DNA of 7,116 nt from Clostridiales bacterium (GTDB lineage: Bacteria; Bacillota; Clostridia; Lachnospirales; WQUN01): the NCBI GenBank assembly GCA_031254075.1, contig JAIRVD010000055.1, positions 1-7,116 on the forward strand, in the 5' to 3' direction. The notes under the pieces are model-generated. The model saw nothing but the letters and a program-made list of their open reading frames with translations. It was not told the origin of the DNA and ran no database searches. The position numbers and the translations under genes are program-made. How positions within the stretch are numbered: the first letter of the stretch is position 1; every line of letters begins with the position of its first letter. Positions 6,930-7,116 of this stretch are shown piece after piece.

Positions 6930-7116
6930 ATATTACAGGCATAGACGAACAGGTTAATAATTCTGTGGAAATACCGGAAATTTGTAATACGTCTGATGAT
7001 AGAATACGGGCTTCTTTCGAATTTTTTACAAGATACTATTACCATGATGACTCTGCAACTTATGTATCCATGACACTTATAAAAATTGATGATGTTTGGA
7101 AAGTGGAATATATAGG
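6905..7116 (+). pseudogene. Open frame without a convincing start, running off the window; perhaps the end of an NTF2-like or lipoprotein-type protein
   Basis: The frame is open for 70 codons from just after a TGA at 6902-6904 to the edge. The later part reads like genuine protein: aromatic SFEFFTRYYYHDDS, then a strand pair YVSMTLIKIDDVWKVEYIG. A closing (V/K)W(K)VEYIG strand is common in NTF2-like or DUF-type domains of clostridial lipoproteins, but I cannot name a family with confidence. There is no in-frame ATG before residue 56. A GTG at 6965 has only a weak upstream CAGG. No signal peptide is present. It is best viewed as a 5'-truncated gene fragment joined to the terminator/promoter region, or a gene with an unusual start. 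Confidence 0.4.

Overview
The window looks like a piece of a Gram-positive, Bacillota/Clostridia-type chromosome, perhaps from a gut or rumen fibre degrader. This rests on AAGGAG-type ribosome binding sites, near-consensus sigma-A promoters, a large Bacillota-style sugar-binding lipoprotein or secreted protein, and a chemoreceptor with a HAMP array. The genus cannot be read from the sequence.

Layout. (1) 1-2861, minus strand: a glycan-use block with a family 5 glycoside hydrolase (1842-2861, no signal peptide) followed by the N-terminal 586 residues of a secreted ABC-transporter solute-binding protein that runs off the left edge. A perfect TTGACA-N17-TATAAT promoter sits between them. (2) About 3006-3253: the 3' remnant of an IS630-family transposase, with no 5' part and a frameshift at a T7 run. 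(3) 3306-3911: an intact small serine recombinase. (4) 3906-4072: an unusual intergenic region. A perfect 46-base palindrome overlaps the recombinase stop codon, and two identical 22-bp repeats in inverted orientation (3919-3940 and 4051-4072) flank 110 bp that carry promoter-like elements on both strands. (5) 4164-6413: a complete 749-residue methyl-accepting chemotaxis protein with a two-helix membrane topology and a long HAMP-like repeat array. (6) 6519-6878: a strong promoter, about 325 bases of hairpin-rich non-coding sequence and a strong intrinsic terminator, which is an orphan structured RNA candidate. (7) 6905-7116: an open frame with no convincing start, running off the right edge.

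Main hypothesis. Regions 3-5 read as a compact phase-variation cassette: a serine recombinase, a hix-like pair of inverted crossover sites with a central AC/GT dinucleotide, and a chemoreceptor just downstream. In the orientation given, the better of the two internal promoters (TTGAAA-N17-TATAAT, minus strand) points away from the chemoreceptor into a bidirectional hairpin terminator. Inversion would point it at the chemoreceptor and dismantle that terminator. The repeats, promoters and gene order are seen directly; inversion and its effect are inferred.

The glycan block and the receptor cassette differ in apparent base composition and are separated by the transposase remnant, so the window is probably a patchwork rather than one functional unit.
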